From positions 11,847,001 to 11,911,000 of the forward strand of contig NC_088326.1 of NCBI RefSeq assembly GCF_910592395.1: a stretch of DNA of 64,000 nt, written 5' to 3'. The stretch is from Lineus longissimus. Taxonomy: Eukaryota; Nemertea; Pilidiophora; Heteronemertea; Lineidae. This document shows positions 42,756 to 53,674 of this stretch, in pieces. Positions within the stretch are counted from its first letter, which is position 1. Each line of letters opens with the position of its first letter. Position numbers and translations under genes: made by a program. The notes under the pieces were generated by a model. The model saw only the letters and a program-made list of their open reading frames with translations, did not search any database and had not been told where the DNA came from.

Positions 42756-45615
42756 ACATAACATAACATAACATAACATAATTTATTTCTCTCCAAAAAA
42801 CCCTTTCGGGTATAAGAGGTTACATGATTTAACATTTACATATGGTGGACCAAGCTGATGAATTCTTTACAAAAACTATGAATATTGTCTAAGTTTACCC
42901 GGGAACATTTAGTCATAATGCGATGGAAAAATTCATGATAAAAAACCTGAGGTAATTCTTTTAAGTTTGGAAACAACCTTACTCGCATGTGACGGAAATA
43001 CGGACACGTAATAAAATAATGAAGTTCGTCTCTTACACAAACCTGGTCACAAAGACCACAAATATTTTCTGCAGTTTCATTTCTATACATTCTGGTTACT
43101 GTTTCTGGGAATTTTATAGATCCAGTACGAAATTTACAAATACTGACCGTTTGATATAATGGTAATTTTTTAACATAGGGCTCCATATTCAGGTTTTGTT
43201 TAAACATTCTATAAATTATACATCTGAAATCGTTATTTACCTCGTTTCTCCATAGTTGTTCACACTGGTCTCTCATTATCTGTTCAACTACAATTTTCAG
43301 TTCTCGTAGGGACAAAACCTCGGGAGTATACCAAATTTGAGTGAGGCCACAGCCGTCTAGAACAGTTTTCACACTTTTACACCAGCCTTGGTTTAAATAA
43401 CCCTTGTCTAAATGCTCCCTAGTTATGTTATAAAAGATATAAGCCCATTTATCTGTTTTTCCAATTCTGAGTCTGTTCCAAAAAGATAACATTCGCACGG
43501 CTATGTGAATCTTCAAAGAGTGTCGCCCAAGTTCTCCCATTACCATTACTGTAGGAGTTCTTAACGGTAATCGTAGCAAATATTTGCAAAATTTAACTTG
43601 TACACGGTCCAGCAACTCGGTGTTTTGGTTACCCCACACCTCACTACCGTATAGCAAAACTGGTGTGACTACTTTGTCAAATATGTCTAGACTCAATTCG
43701 ACCGTAAGAGAAAGTCTTCTACACGCTCTCAGTACACCAAACATGGCTTTCATACCTTTATTATATCTATCTTTTATTGCCCTCGCAAAATTTCCATTAT
43801 ATGAGAATGTTACGCCTAAGTATGTGAAATGGTCTACCAACTCGACCCTACCCCCATTATATCTAAATTCCGGTATATTTACTCTAAGCTTTCCCCGAGA
43901 AAAAATCATTGCCTTGGTTTTCTTAATATTTACGATCAGATGCCACTCCTCACAGTAATCGTGCAATAAGTTCAGGGCGTTTTGTAACTCGTTAGGATCA
44001 TCTGCCATAAGAATCATATCGTCCGCATACAATAATATTGCCAGCTTCAAAAAAATCTCCAAGTTGTCTAAAAACTCACATCGGCTATTGATATGTAAAT
44101 CAGAAGGACCATTAAAACCATGGTCGTTCAAAAAAATTTCAAAATCGTTTAGATATAACGCAAATAAGAGTGGCGACATATTTTCGCCCTGCCTAACCCC
44201 TATGGAACACGGAAAATAATCTGATCTATTATTGTTAATCTGAACACACGATTTCGCTTTATCATACATATTTACCATGACATTCAATATTTTACCGTTT
44301 ATACCATTTCCAATAAGTTTACGCCAAAGTCCTAACCTCCATATTTTATCGAAAGCTTGTTTGAAATCAATAAATACCACATATAAGCGTTTGCCCTTAC
44401 TCAAATACAAATCAATCAAACACTTCAGAACAAAAACATTGTCCATGGTAGAGTAACCTGATCTGAAACCTGTTTGTTCTTCACCTAATACCTCGTGTAA
44501 ATTCACATACTCGTCTAACCTGCTATTTAAAATAGCTGTGAACAATTTACCTAAACAGCTTAATAAAGTAATACCTCTGTAATTCTCACCCTTTGTTCTA
44601 TCACCCTTTTTCTTATAGATTGGTTTTATAATGCCATTAATCCAATTTGTCGGTATGCATCCACTGTCCAAAATTCTGTTAAACAAATTATAATAAAAAT
44701 CTATTAAATACTCCCCGGTGTTAATGATAAGTTCGTTTGTAATACCGTCAACTCCACTGGCCTTTCTCCGCTTCAATTTTCTTATTTGGGTCAAAATTTC
44801 CCCCCTCTCTATCTGCCTATTCAACACTTCATCTCCCCTGTTTATCTGCTCAGTAGTCATCTCGAAACTTTCGTCGGCCACATTCCCAGCATTTAATTCT
44901 TTAAAATGATTTTGTAAAGTGTCGAGCATATTATCAGGTATTCTATCTTGTTCATTTCCCCTAACATTCAACATCTTCCAAAATTTGTGAGACTCGTGGT
45001 CTTTCAACTGTTTCAGATCCTCTATTCTACTCAGATTATACCTATGTAAACTGGTCTTTAGTAACTTCTTGTACTGTTTTCTCTCGTTTTTCATTTGGGT
45101 CCTATTTGCATGCGACTTAACATTTCTAAAACGCTTCCGGGCACGATTAAAAGCACTTTTCTGTAATCTGCACTCTTCATTATACCAAGGTTTCCTTTTT
45201 AAAATGTCAGGTCTATGTCTCCTATTATTCCCTTTTACACCGAATGTTTCAACAGCACTACCAATCAGTACTGACTGATATTTTTCTAGCACATTGTCAA
45301 TCTGATCAACAGTTAAATCACCAGTACCAACATCCTGGGTCCATTTGGTTATTTCGTCTATCACCCTCCTGTCTAAATGTTGCATAAAGACATCATTTTT
45401 TTCATCACACCATGGTTTTGGAACGACTTCATCACTTTCTATAGCTAAATTTTGCTCATTCCTATAATCGCCACACCAATTACAAACCAAACTTACAGGG
45501 CAATGCTTATCAGAAAACATACCGTTAAAATCGCCGACAAAAAAATCTTGTACAAAACTAAATAAATCAGTTGTGAGGAGAAAATAATCTATGACTGAAC
45601 AATCAGCGCAGGAGG
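42756..45615 (-). mobile_element. 5'-truncated LINE (APE-type non-LTR retrotransposon)
   Basis: Minus-oriented. The 3' end has a short UTR, AATAAA (about 42784) and a tail of (TTATG)n at 42756-42781. The 5' end breaks inside the endonuclease domain at 45615. Both junctions fall in a hairpin-unit spacer: TTAA lies at 42752-42755 and again at 45616-45619, and an uninterrupted sibling spacer at 45740-45760 shows the empty site. The target duplication is therefore only about 4 bp. Confidence 0.85.
42836..45613 (-). CDS. LINE ORF2: endonuclease C-terminus, reverse transcriptase, CCHC finger
   Basis: Open for about 925 codons from the truncation point to TAA at 42838-42836. The ATG at 45520 is internal. 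It opens with the end of an AP-endonuclease-like domain (SVIDYF, later SDKHCPV), then a linker, then a complete reverse transcriptase: FIDFKQAFDK (motif A), GVRQGENMSPLLFALYLND (motif B) and LYADDMILMAD (catalytic YADD, motif C). The C-terminal zinc-finger-like motif is CGLC-x8-HYFITC. There are no internal stops, so the insertion is young or the frame has been kept by chance. It lacks the endonuclease N-terminus and any 5' promoter, so self-mobilisation is unlikely. The clade (CR1/jockey/other) cannot be fixed by eye. Confidence 0.9.
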   Translation of the reverse strand, partial: SCADCSVIDYFLLTTDLFSFVQDFFVGDFNGMFSDKHCPVSLVCNWCGDYRNEQNLAIESDEVVPKPWCDEKNDVFMQHLDRRVIDEITKWTQDVGTGDLTVDQIDNVLEKYQSVLIGSAVETFGVKGNNRRHRPDILKRKPWYNEECRLQKSAFNRARKRFRNVKSHANRTQMKNERKQYKKLLKTSLHRYNLSRIEDLKQLKDHESHKFWKMLNVRGNEQDRIPDNMLDTLQNHFKELNAGNVADESFEMTTEQINRGDEVLNRQIERGEILTQIRKLKRRKASGVDGITNELIINTGEYLIDFYYNLFNRILDSGCIPTNWINGIIKPIYKKKGDRTKGENYRGITLLSCLGKLFTAILNSRLDEYVNLHEVLGEEQTGFRSGYSTMDNVFVLKCLIDLYLSKGKRLYVVFIDFKQAFDKIWRLGLWRKLIGNGINGKILNVMVNMYDKAKSCVQINNNRSDYFPCSIGVRQGENMSPLLFALYLNDFEIFLNDHGFNGPSDLHINSRCEFLDNLEIFLKLAILLYADDMILMADDPNELQNALNLLHDYCEEWHLIVNIKKTKAMIFSRGKLRVNIPEFRYNGGRVELVDHFTYLGVTFSYNGNFARAIKDRYNKGMKAMFGVLRACRRLSLTVELSLDIFDKVVTPVLLYGSEVWGNQNTELLDRVQVKFCKYLLRLPLRTPTVMVMGELGRHSLKIHIAVRMLSFWNRLRIGKTDKWAYIFYNITREHLDKGYLNQGWCKSVKTVLDGCGLTQIWYTPEVLSLRELKIVVEQIMRDQCEQLWRNEVNNDFRCIIYRMFKQNLNMEPYVKKLPLYQTVSICKFRTGSIKFPETVTRMYRNETAENICGLCDQVCVRDELHYFITCPYFRHMRVRLFPNLKELPQVFYHEFFHRIMTKCSRVNLDNIHSFCKEFISLVHHM

Positions 45616-45625
45616 TTAAAGTTCT

Positions 45626-45733
45626 GAACTACGCCATCGCCATCTTAAGGGTACGGTAGGAACTGAAAAGACAAGAAAAGGTCTTTTCAGTTCCTATCTT
45701 GCCCTGAAGATGGCGATGGCGATGGCGTAGTTC
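45626..45733. repeat. Hairpin unit H2
   Basis: Same arms as H1. It adjoins the 5' end of the LINE, with TTAAAGTTCT between them. The right arm has an extra GATGGC. Confidence 0.85.
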
Positions 45734-46263
45734 TTCCATGAAGTCATTTAAAGTTCTGAACTGTATGCCATCGCCGTCCCGGATGAGTCACTGTCCCATG
45801 CACTGCCAGCTAAGACAAAGCTAAGACAAAGCTTCATGTGCGAGATGAGATGCTCGCATCTAGTGCGGGATGAGACACTCTTGCATCCAGTGCCAAATGC
45901 GATGCTTGTATCCAGTCTCACCCATGACACTCTTGACATTATCATGCACCCATGCAAGTCCAAGTGCCAGTTGTAGGCAGACATTCGGGATACAGATAAC
46001 TACACTGATATCCTGAAGGAGAAAATGATAGACGGCCGCTGATTATGCTTTTGTCTTCTTGGATCCCCGGATGTGACAGTATATCATCCATTATAGGCCT
46101 GGCTAAATGGATGTGACTTTGTCTTAGGTGGAAGTGCCTGTTGTAGGCAGATATTCGGGATACAGATAACTACACTGATGTCCTGAAGGAGAAAATGGAT
46201 AGACTGCCGCTGATCGTGCTTTTGGGCTTTTGGATTTTGCTTTTGCTGATGGACCTCATGAGA

Positions 46264-46364
46264 GAACTACGCAATCGCCATCTTCAGGGAAAGGTTGGAA
46301 CTGAAAAGACAAGAAAGGTCTTTTCAGTTCCTACCGTGCCCTTAAGATGGCGATGGCGTAGTTC
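46264..46364. repeat. Hairpin unit H3
   Basis: Near-perfect inverted repeat of about 45-bp arms around AAGAAAGG. The left arm has CGCAATCG for CGCCATCG. Confidence 0.85.
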
Positions 46365-46388
46365 AGAAATTTAAATGACTTCATGAAA

Positions 46389-46490
46389 GAACTACGCCAT
46401 CGCCATCTTTAGGGCAAGGAAAAAACTGAAGAGACCTTTTCTTGTCTTTTCAGTTCCTACCTTGCCCTGAAGATGGCGATGGCGAAGTTC
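46389..46490. repeat. Hairpin unit H4
   Basis: Near-perfect inverted repeat, joined to H3 by the 24-bp spacer containing TTTAAATGACTTCATGAAA. Confidence 0.85.
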
Positions 46491-46887
46491 TTTCATGAAG
46501 TCCATGAGACTCCGATGACCAGCTCAATGGGGAGGGGGATTTGGGCCACAACGTGGTTCGGCGCTGAAGGTGTTAAACAAAACGCAACGGATGTCACAAT
46601 GATGGCTATTATAAACCGTGAGATGCGGAATGCGAAATCTTTCCAGGAAGATGAACAAATCCACGGAAGAGAAAGATGCAATGATTATGCTTTTATAAGT
46701 GTTTCATTTGTTACAAGTAGGCCTAATCTGTCTGTGTGTATGCGAATTATATGATCGAATGGTGGCTTTGGTCGAAATTGTAATCTTCATCGCGGATAGG
46801 AAGAAAGCAAACTCAAGCAAGTGTTGAGCGTCAAGTCAACTTACAGTGGGTACTCGATTACCTCGTTTTTGCATGGACTTCATGAAA

Positions 46888-46980
46888 GAACTACGCCATC
46901 GCCATCTTCAGGGCGAAGGAAGAACTGAAAAGACCTTTTCTTGTTCCTACCTTGCCCTGAAGATGGCGATGACGTAGTTC
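46888..46980. repeat. Hairpin unit H5
   Basis: Shortened at the tip: part of the CTTTTCAG arm sequence is missing on the right side. Confidence 0.8.
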
Positions 46981-46989
46981 TTTCATTAA

Positions 46990-47091
46990 GAACTACGCCA
47001 TCTCCATCTTCAGGGCAAAGTAGGAACTGAAAAAACCTCTTCTTGTCTTTTCAGTTCCTATCTAGCCCTGAAGATGGCGATGGCGTAGTTC
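46990..47091. repeat. Hairpin unit H6
   Basis: Near-perfect inverted repeat following H5 by 9 bp. It is followed by the outer palindromic end of the cluster. Confidence 0.85.
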
Positions 47092-47230
47092 TTTCATGAA
47101 GTCCATGGGACTCCGATAACCAGCTCAAAGGGGAAGGGGGATTTGGGCCACGTAGATCTACGTGGTTCGGCGCTGAAGGTGTTAAACAAAACGGCAACGG
47201 ATGTCACAATGATGGCTTATTATAAACTGC

Positions 47231-50080
47231 TCCCTTTAATATCGATGTATCTTATTTCATTTTCAGGGTCATAGAACAACTCTTCCCTCCGCGAAAAGAC
47301 CTCCATGGAGACAGAAATAATTCTGGGCCTAGTCTCAGTAGAACCAGATCTTAACCCGACGACACCAACCAGAGAATGATACGTTTTCCAGTGGTCATTC
47401 TATTCTGCTACACTAGGATACGAATCCTACCAAACTGGAGCTCCACCTGTTCACAAATGCAGTGCCTTCATAGCTTTTTGTTAGAAATATCTTTTTGCAA
47501 AACCTATTAGTGATTTTTAAATATCGACAGATGAAGATACCAGTTCAAGTTGAACATTTGAATTTGTCCTAAACATTTCAAATGCTAGATTGAAAGTTTC
47601 ACAATCAGTGGTTGTTTGTACATTTCATCATGTTCGTTCATAATCCAGGACAAAATTTGTCACGTCCTTCCTGTGCTTGTCGTCCAAATTGCATTAGTCC
47701 GTTGATAATGTTTTTTAACGTGGCGTTAAGTTGATTGGACTTAACTGCATGAGGTAACGCCTAGTAAGTGTCTTGACTTTGTCGGCAGCAAGCGGTTCCT
47801 GTAAAGAACAATCAGGACCAAGTGTGTTGTCGCACCACTTTCGCTGTCACAATCACATCAACATTATCAGGATGATCATGTCACAGATCGCCGATATTTC
47901 AAGGGAGTCGGGGGGGGGGGGGGACTCTGGTGTAAAAGCAGAAAATTTCCCCTGGAAAAAGTGTCCGGGCCTATTGAATTCTCTCGGATTATGCTATAAA
48001 TGGTTCTGTACTAGATGCCATGACCGCCAATAGCTCCAGATTAAAGTGAGTGATAGAATGCTTGGTTCCCGGACATGCTATCCCCGGCTCGGTAGAAACT
48101 CCCAGAAAAAAGTTGTAAATTCTACCCTTAATAATTTATTGTTCAATAAAATTTTTTAAAACATCGTGTTTGTCGTCCTCTTCTCTTCAGTGACCCTTGA
48201 CAACGCCAATTTGATTGGCCCATCATAAAGTTATGCGCCGAGTACATGGGCAGTATCTAAAACCACATACCACATACATGGAGCGAAACGACTGGGGGCG
48301 AAAAGGTCACGGAGCGAAACGATCGCAATTCCAATGTGTACATCGAGAATGTAACAAATCGCGAATTTTTCGTCCAGAACCATATCGTGAAAAGTGAATT
48401 TGTACCACTTATATCACTTAAGTCCTTTAGCGATCATAGGTGAGGCGTCCGAAAATAATCGTTAACATTTCAGGTTTGAAAGATTTTTCAAGAGAGTTGG
48501 AGAAATTGAGTATTTACGAGTTGAAAAGTCTGTGAAACGACTTATTTTGGGTTTCCAATGTAGGTATTGTATGTTATGCAATGCACGCATTGATGAACGG
48601 TGCACAGTGCACCAATCAATCAAGGCATTTTATTCATCGGCTTGGCTACCCCTGGCCCATTATTCAGTTAATAAGCCATTGCTTTTTCTGAGGCCTACAT
48701 CATTATTACCAATGGTTCTAGATCTCGACACTGTTGTGTAGTGACATTGTCACGGACCTGATCAGACAGTCACTCACTGACAGTTTGGTTTGGTCACTGC
48801 CCTCGGCCCGCTGTCGGCGCTGATCACCTAGGCCTAGGCCAGTATGTCCGTCTTGTCCAAGTTGCTGAGAAATCTTGAAAATCGCTCTCATTTTCACAAT
48901 TGCTCCCAGTTTCCGGCCGTCTACTAACGGTTTTAAATAGATTAATGTACTGATAAGCTCCAAGCGAGCTAGATGAATGACATCACTCGATTTCTAGCAA
49001 AAGTGCAACAGAATTGGGCTAAGCATGTTAAAGGGGGCCAATAGGCAGGAGCAGAGGGGCTAATTTGGCCGTCTTCAAGAGATTAGTATACACAGTATAG
49101 TAAGGGCCCTGGGTCATGTCAGACTTAGCACTTTAAATACATCCCTCTTGCAAGCATGAATCATTTCGACCTACTGTGCGATGTGAGAGACCCCTATTGG
49201 CAACTCCGTGTAACTTTATCTTGCCTGCCAAGCAGCTGCCTATATTGCCCCTTTAAGCAAGAACAAGCCATTTGAGGCGAAATAGTGACAGCTTTTCCCA
49301 GCCATAGGCTTTTTTGGTGCAGTGCCATTTTTTGATAAAATTGAGCACATTGGCTAATGTATTTTACAATAAGTTTGCACAATACCCTATGCTCCACTCA
49401 GTGGTTTTTTGTTCTTCATGTATGTATGTGCAGCTATTGAATCTTGAGCCTTGTGTGTACCTATATGATCGGTTCATTGCGTAGATATTTTAAATTCAAT
49501 GGCCTTGGTGAATTGTTGTTCCAAGAAAAATATTTGAGAGAAGTTGTGTGTATGATTTCAAGCCGAGGATAACTGCTGGGACATTGAGTCAATTTACAGG
49601 GAAATTCTCTCATTGAACAAAAAGTTTGAACTATCAAAGGTAGTCTATAAGCAGTGGCCAGGTAGGCAAAATAAAGTTACACGAAATTGCTAATAGGGGT
49701 CTCTCCTGTCTCACAGGTTAATCGAAACTTCATACTTGCAGGAACAAATTAGGGAGTATTCTTCCCCCAAGGCAGCTGACTCGTTTGTGGGTTTGCACAC
49801 CACTTGGGAGTTTGCCTGAGAGCAGAGGAAGAGTCCAGCATAAGTTATGAACATGTTGTGTCTTCCCTGATTATCTTGAACATGTAGGGTCGAGTGACAT
49901 TGGTTTTACGTCTCAATGAAAGGATTTAGCGATCATAGTAAAGCTGCTTGCTCAGGGTTGCAAACATGAGTAGTAGTGCCAGGAATCAAACCCATCACCT
50001 TGACTAAGTGTGAGACCTTTTCATCAAAACCATAATGCTTACCAGAAGTTACTGACAGCCTGTCTTTACTATTGTTTCAG
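47231..50080. other. Intergenic, no gene seen; dispersed repeat piece
   Basis: An acceptor-like TTTCATTTTCAG at 47255-47266 is followed by a 28-codon frame ending in TAA; not convincing. Around 49140-49220 is a sequence (GTGAGAGACCCCTATTGGC) related to 51740-51880 and 54300-54420, an unnamed dispersed repeat. A G12 tract lies at 47912-47923. A tRNA-like B box occurs on the minus strand near 49990-50010. Confidence 0.4.
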
Positions 50081-50154
50081 GTAATCTTCTGTCTGTTGGC
50101 CACCAAACCATACAAGATAGAGCTACCAATTCCACAGTCGGCCCAGGCTCAGGG
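50081..50154 (+). CDS. Candidate exon of an unrecognised gene (1 of 2)
   Basis: Acceptor CTATTGTTTCAG and donor GTAAGT bound 74 nt. In frame 1 it reads 24 residues including LLATKPYKIELPIPQ, ending with two bases of a codon. That phase fits the exon at 52282, with which it gives an uninterrupted 56-residue stretch. A 58-bp satellite begins 60 bp after the donor. No family was recognised; the other open frame leads to an early stop in the next exon. Confidence 0.45.
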
Positions 50155-50213
50155 GTAAGTTGCAAAAAATGATTGAAAATGGCCCAGAGTTCTACTGTGA
50201 AATTAGCCAGACT

Positions 50214-50851
50214 CGATGCTACATTCAGCATCAAGTACCCAGCCCATGCAACAGCATCTCATCATGCCTCTCGATGCTACATTCAGCATCAAGTACCCAG
50301 CCCATGCAACAGCATCTCATCATGCCTCTGGATGCTACATTCAGCATCAAGTACCCAGCCCATTCAACAGCATCTCATCATGCCTCTCGATGCTACATTC
50401 AGCATCAAGTACCCAGCCCATGCAACAGCATCTCATCATGCCTCTCGATGCTACATTCAGCATCAAGTACCCAGCCCATTCAACAGCATCTCATCATGCC
50501 TCTCGATGCTACATTCAGCATCAAGTACCCAGCCCATGCAACAGCATCTCATCATGCCTCTCGATGCTACATTCAGCATCAAGTACCCAGCCCATGCAAC
50601 AGCATCTCATCATGCCTGTCGATGCTACATTCAGCATCAAGTACCCAGCCCATGCAACAGCATCTCATCATGCCTCTCGATGCTACATTCAGCATCAAGT
50701 ACCCAGCCCATGCAACAGCATCTCATCATGCCTCTCGATGCTACATTCAGCATCAAGTACCCAGCCCATGCAACAGCATCTCATCATGCCTCTCGATGCT
50801 ACATTCAGCATCAAGTACCCAGCCCATGCAACAGCATCTCATCATGCCTAT
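50214..50851. repeat. 58-bp tandem array, 11 units
   Basis: CGATGCTACATTCAGCATCA recurs every 58 bp with almost no variation. Because 58 is not a multiple of three, each frame cycles through all three readings and all three plus frames stay open for more than 210 codons. It lies in the intron between the two candidate exons. Confidence 0.95.
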
Positions 50852-51066
50852 AGATAGATGATTCCTGGGAAGTAATGGAGAACGACTTTCGGAACGACTT
50901 TGCATCAAACACAAGACAAGAGGTGGGGGGTAGGGGGGTAGGGGGGTAATTCTGTGAAGTTAGATAGGTGTGAACTGATGTCCCACCCAAGGCGAATCAC
51001 CTTGGCGACAAAACATGGTGATTGGGCTTGGGAAGCTTCTCTATTCTGCCTGTAGTTTATCCAGCA

Positions 51067-51330
51067 GGGTTCTCCACAGGCCTATCCAGCCGGGCGCTAT
51101 GCCCGGTTCGGCTCTGTGCCCGGATCGTGCCTTCCAAACTCTCAAGAGGGCACCTGCCCAGAATTAAAAAAAGTTTTCATGAAATGGGATCACATCTAAA
51201 CTACTTCTCATACTTTGTCTCTTAAAACATGGAAAACGCTTCAATAAAAGCCAATGAAAACAGTCTTGAAAATTTTCCTGCCGCTCATTCAGGATGTGTG
51301 CCGGCCGAACTCGGACTGTGTGGAGAACCC
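51067..51330. mobile_element. MITE with ends GGGTTCTCCACA
   Basis: 264 bp with 12-bp inverted ends GGGTTCTCCACA and TGTGGAGAACCC. It is non-coding, with no clear target duplication. Confidence 0.6.
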
Positions 51331-52281
51331 AGATCCAGGTGTGCACCCTGTGCACTGTAAACGCCCTTGCTGATGTATGTCCTTCTCATAGAAATTAGAA
51401 ACGCTTTATTGTGCGCTACTTTTAGCATGAATTCCTTGGATAATGTTGCACTCCATCAGCCCATAGATATATCGCAAATTAATCAATATAAATGTCCGAG
51501 GCCCACAGTTGAAGGTTCAGTGCACTTGGTGATGGCATCCTGGTTCTAAAATGCCTCTTATAAACTCTGGTACGCTAAGCTCGGGGCATATTTTCTTGTA
51601 TCAATAGCTAGTTCGACGCAGACCAAGTACTATTAAAAAAAGTTTGCATTATGACCATTTTGTCTATTTTAAACTCAAGGAGACTTGAGGCAGGAGCTAG
51701 TAATCAAATTGGTGGTTTCCATTGTTTATACTACATAAAAAGTCATAGGGATTCAACATTGAATATGTTTCTTGCACAAGCGTGAATGGTTTCGATGTAC
51801 ACTACTGTGATATTCGTGTAGGAAAACCCCAATTGACGACTTTGTTTAACTTAATCTGACCTTTACGGGACTCCTGGTAATAGAATCCCTTCCAGAGATT
51901 GGGTTAGTAGAGCCCTGGCGCCTTGCTCGGCACTGCCGCCAACAAAATCCAGGACTTCAGGATCTAAAAGTTGTGGGCACCGGGAGAACTTGGACTTGAA
52001 AATGTATTCTTTTATGTTTTCTACAAGGATGTCAAATTTCTGATTTTCTTATTTCTGACTTTTCCCTCTCACGGCATGTATGCTCAATTTGATAAATGGA
52101 ATGGAAAGATCTCCTTATCAACTCTCCGTGGATCTATGAATTTTTGAAATTGGCCCAAAAATAAGCATTTTTGTGCAAGATAGTGCTGAGGAAAGGACAA
52201 GAACTTCACATGAGGGAGATTTCCATTTTCTGCCTTTGTTCGTTGGTATTCCTGTTTCTAAACTCTTGCCTCCGTCTGCAG

Positions 52282-52377
52282 GGCACCGCCGCGAGACGCT
52301 GACTCCACCTTCTGGCGCGGGATGAGTGCGCTGAGCAGTCTGCTGTCGAGCAAGAGGAACTCGGACAATTCTCAAAC
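52282..52377 (+). CDS. Candidate exon of an unrecognised gene (2 of 2)
   Basis: Acceptor GCCTCCGTCTGCAG and donor GTAAGT bound 96 nt. In the frame set by the previous candidate exon it reads 31 residues, including DSTFWRGMSALSSLLSSKRN, and ends two bases into a codon. The serine/leucine-rich segment looks coding: it is GC-richer than its flanks and free of repeats. The next exon was not found with confidence. A possible partner after TTCTTTCCAACAG (exon from 61712) stays open for 51 codons but has no supporting features. Confidence 0.45.
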
Positions 52378-52967
52378 GTAAGTCTTTGCATAATATCTAG
52401 ACTAAACTCTCACTGCCAAACACAAATATGACTCGTCATCAGCGAAACGAGGTGCAAGTCGCTCTCTCTGAGCTTGTCAGGTTGAGACGGACTGGTTTTT
52501 AATTTCACTGTTGTCTGCCTTTTGTTAAATGTGAGTCAATTTCTTCCACTGTCTCCTGGTGTCGTTTAATCTAGGCTCTTCTTCTGTTTGACGTGCATCT
52601 CTTTTTGCTGTGATGGGCCACAAATGGTTTCAGCTTATTGTTTACAGTAAACCAAACCCTTCTTGGTGAAACATGTACTAGTCCATGTACTTTTCACCGT
52701 TGCTCTCCTATGAAATGTCAGATGACTCATCAAGAGTTCTGAGAGAGGTACATTTGTAGCTGTCAATATTGACAATCGAATAATATAAACATGGCCATGA
52801 TCCGATGAAAAAGGTTGCGAGCAACAATGCCTCGAGGCTTTGAAAAAGTATAAAATTGCATCAAATCCACTGTTTTAATTTACTGCAAAAAGTCGATCAA
52901 GCCTAAGAGTAAGAGTTGAATGACCACCATGCGGAAAAAGGTCTTTCAAACTTTCCACTAATTAATA

Positions 52968-53035
52968 TCAGCCGCGTAGAGATAGGATTTTGGCCCTCCG
53001 TACAGGGGAGGTTACAATGTCAATGCAAACCTGAC
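52968..53035. repeat. Extra copy of the inner part of the 53309-53674 element
   Basis: GTAGAGATAGGATTTTGGCC and the following CCTCCGTACAGGGGAGG match 53441-53498, a direct repeat about 470 bp apart. Confidence 0.7.
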
Positions 53036-53308
53036 AAAAACCTCATGAACCCTGCGTCAGAGAGTGATTGAAACTACTGCTTTTAGAAATATGACAACAG
53101 GTGTCACTACTTGTTTCTCTGTTGTGGTTTGCAGTATTATAGATGAATCATGATTGCACTTGTATATGAAGTTGAAATGGTAAATTCCATAACAAGAAAT
53201 TGGACCTATGCAAGGGCCAGCTTTCCCCCAACACAGAAAATAATAATCAGTTTGGATCTTGTCGGACATCCCTGCCTGTGCATGCTGCCCAACTGCTTGT
53301 AACTCAGT

Positions 53309-53674
53309 CAGGGGCAGATCCACGATGATGAGAAATAAGGAGGCCACTGAGCTTAGTGCGCAGCTCAAACGTCTCCACGGCGGGGTTCTAAGGGGCCTCC
53401 CCTTATAAATGTTGGACTCCCCAATACATGCAATTTCAGTATCAGCCGTGTAGAGATAGGATTTTGGCCCTCCGTACAGGGGAGGTTACAATTCAATGAC
53501 CCTCAGTGCCGCTGAGGGTCATTGAATGTTAAAATCTCCTGGCCACAAGTTAGTTATCTCAAGCAAATTGAATGACCTAAGAGGACTTGGAGAAATAATC
53601 TTGACAAATAGAAAAACATCGATTTTAGTCAGCAGAAAATAGGGAGGGTCAGTCCCCCCTTGGATCTGCCCTTG
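53309..53674. mobile_element. MITE with ends CAGGGGCAGATCCA
   Basis: 366 bp with inverted ends CAGGGGCAGATCCA and TGGATCTGCCCTTG and a possible 5-bp duplication TCAGT on both sides. Inside is a hairpin with 16-bp arms (53492-53528, loop TGCCG). The ends recall hAT-type MITEs, which usually have 8-bp duplications, so the superfamily is uncertain. Confidence 0.65.

Larger units (their letters stand above)
42503..47230. mobile_element. Composite foldback-element cluster
   Basis: The outer ends are inverted repeats: left 42503-42590 and right 47091-47180 share the palindrome CCACGTAGATCTACGTGG (42513-42530 and 47148-47165), then the complement of GGGGAAGGGGGATT and CTCCGATAACCAGCTC. A second right end without the intact palindrome lies at 46495-46640 and shares the tail AACGGATGTCACAATGATGG with 47205-47224. 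Inside are six hairpin units and a LINE. A 171-bp direct duplication lies at 45963-46213. Confidence 0.75.

Noticed and set aside
47267-47351. Alternative last exon of gamma-syntrophin
   Set aside because: It has an acceptor-like site and short frames ending in TAA, but the true terminal exon at 39365-39466 gives the expected family C-terminus.
50160-50861. Three overlapping ORFs of 213-233 codons
   Set aside because: They are the same 58-bp satellite read in three frames, and several use intronic sequence just after a splice donor.
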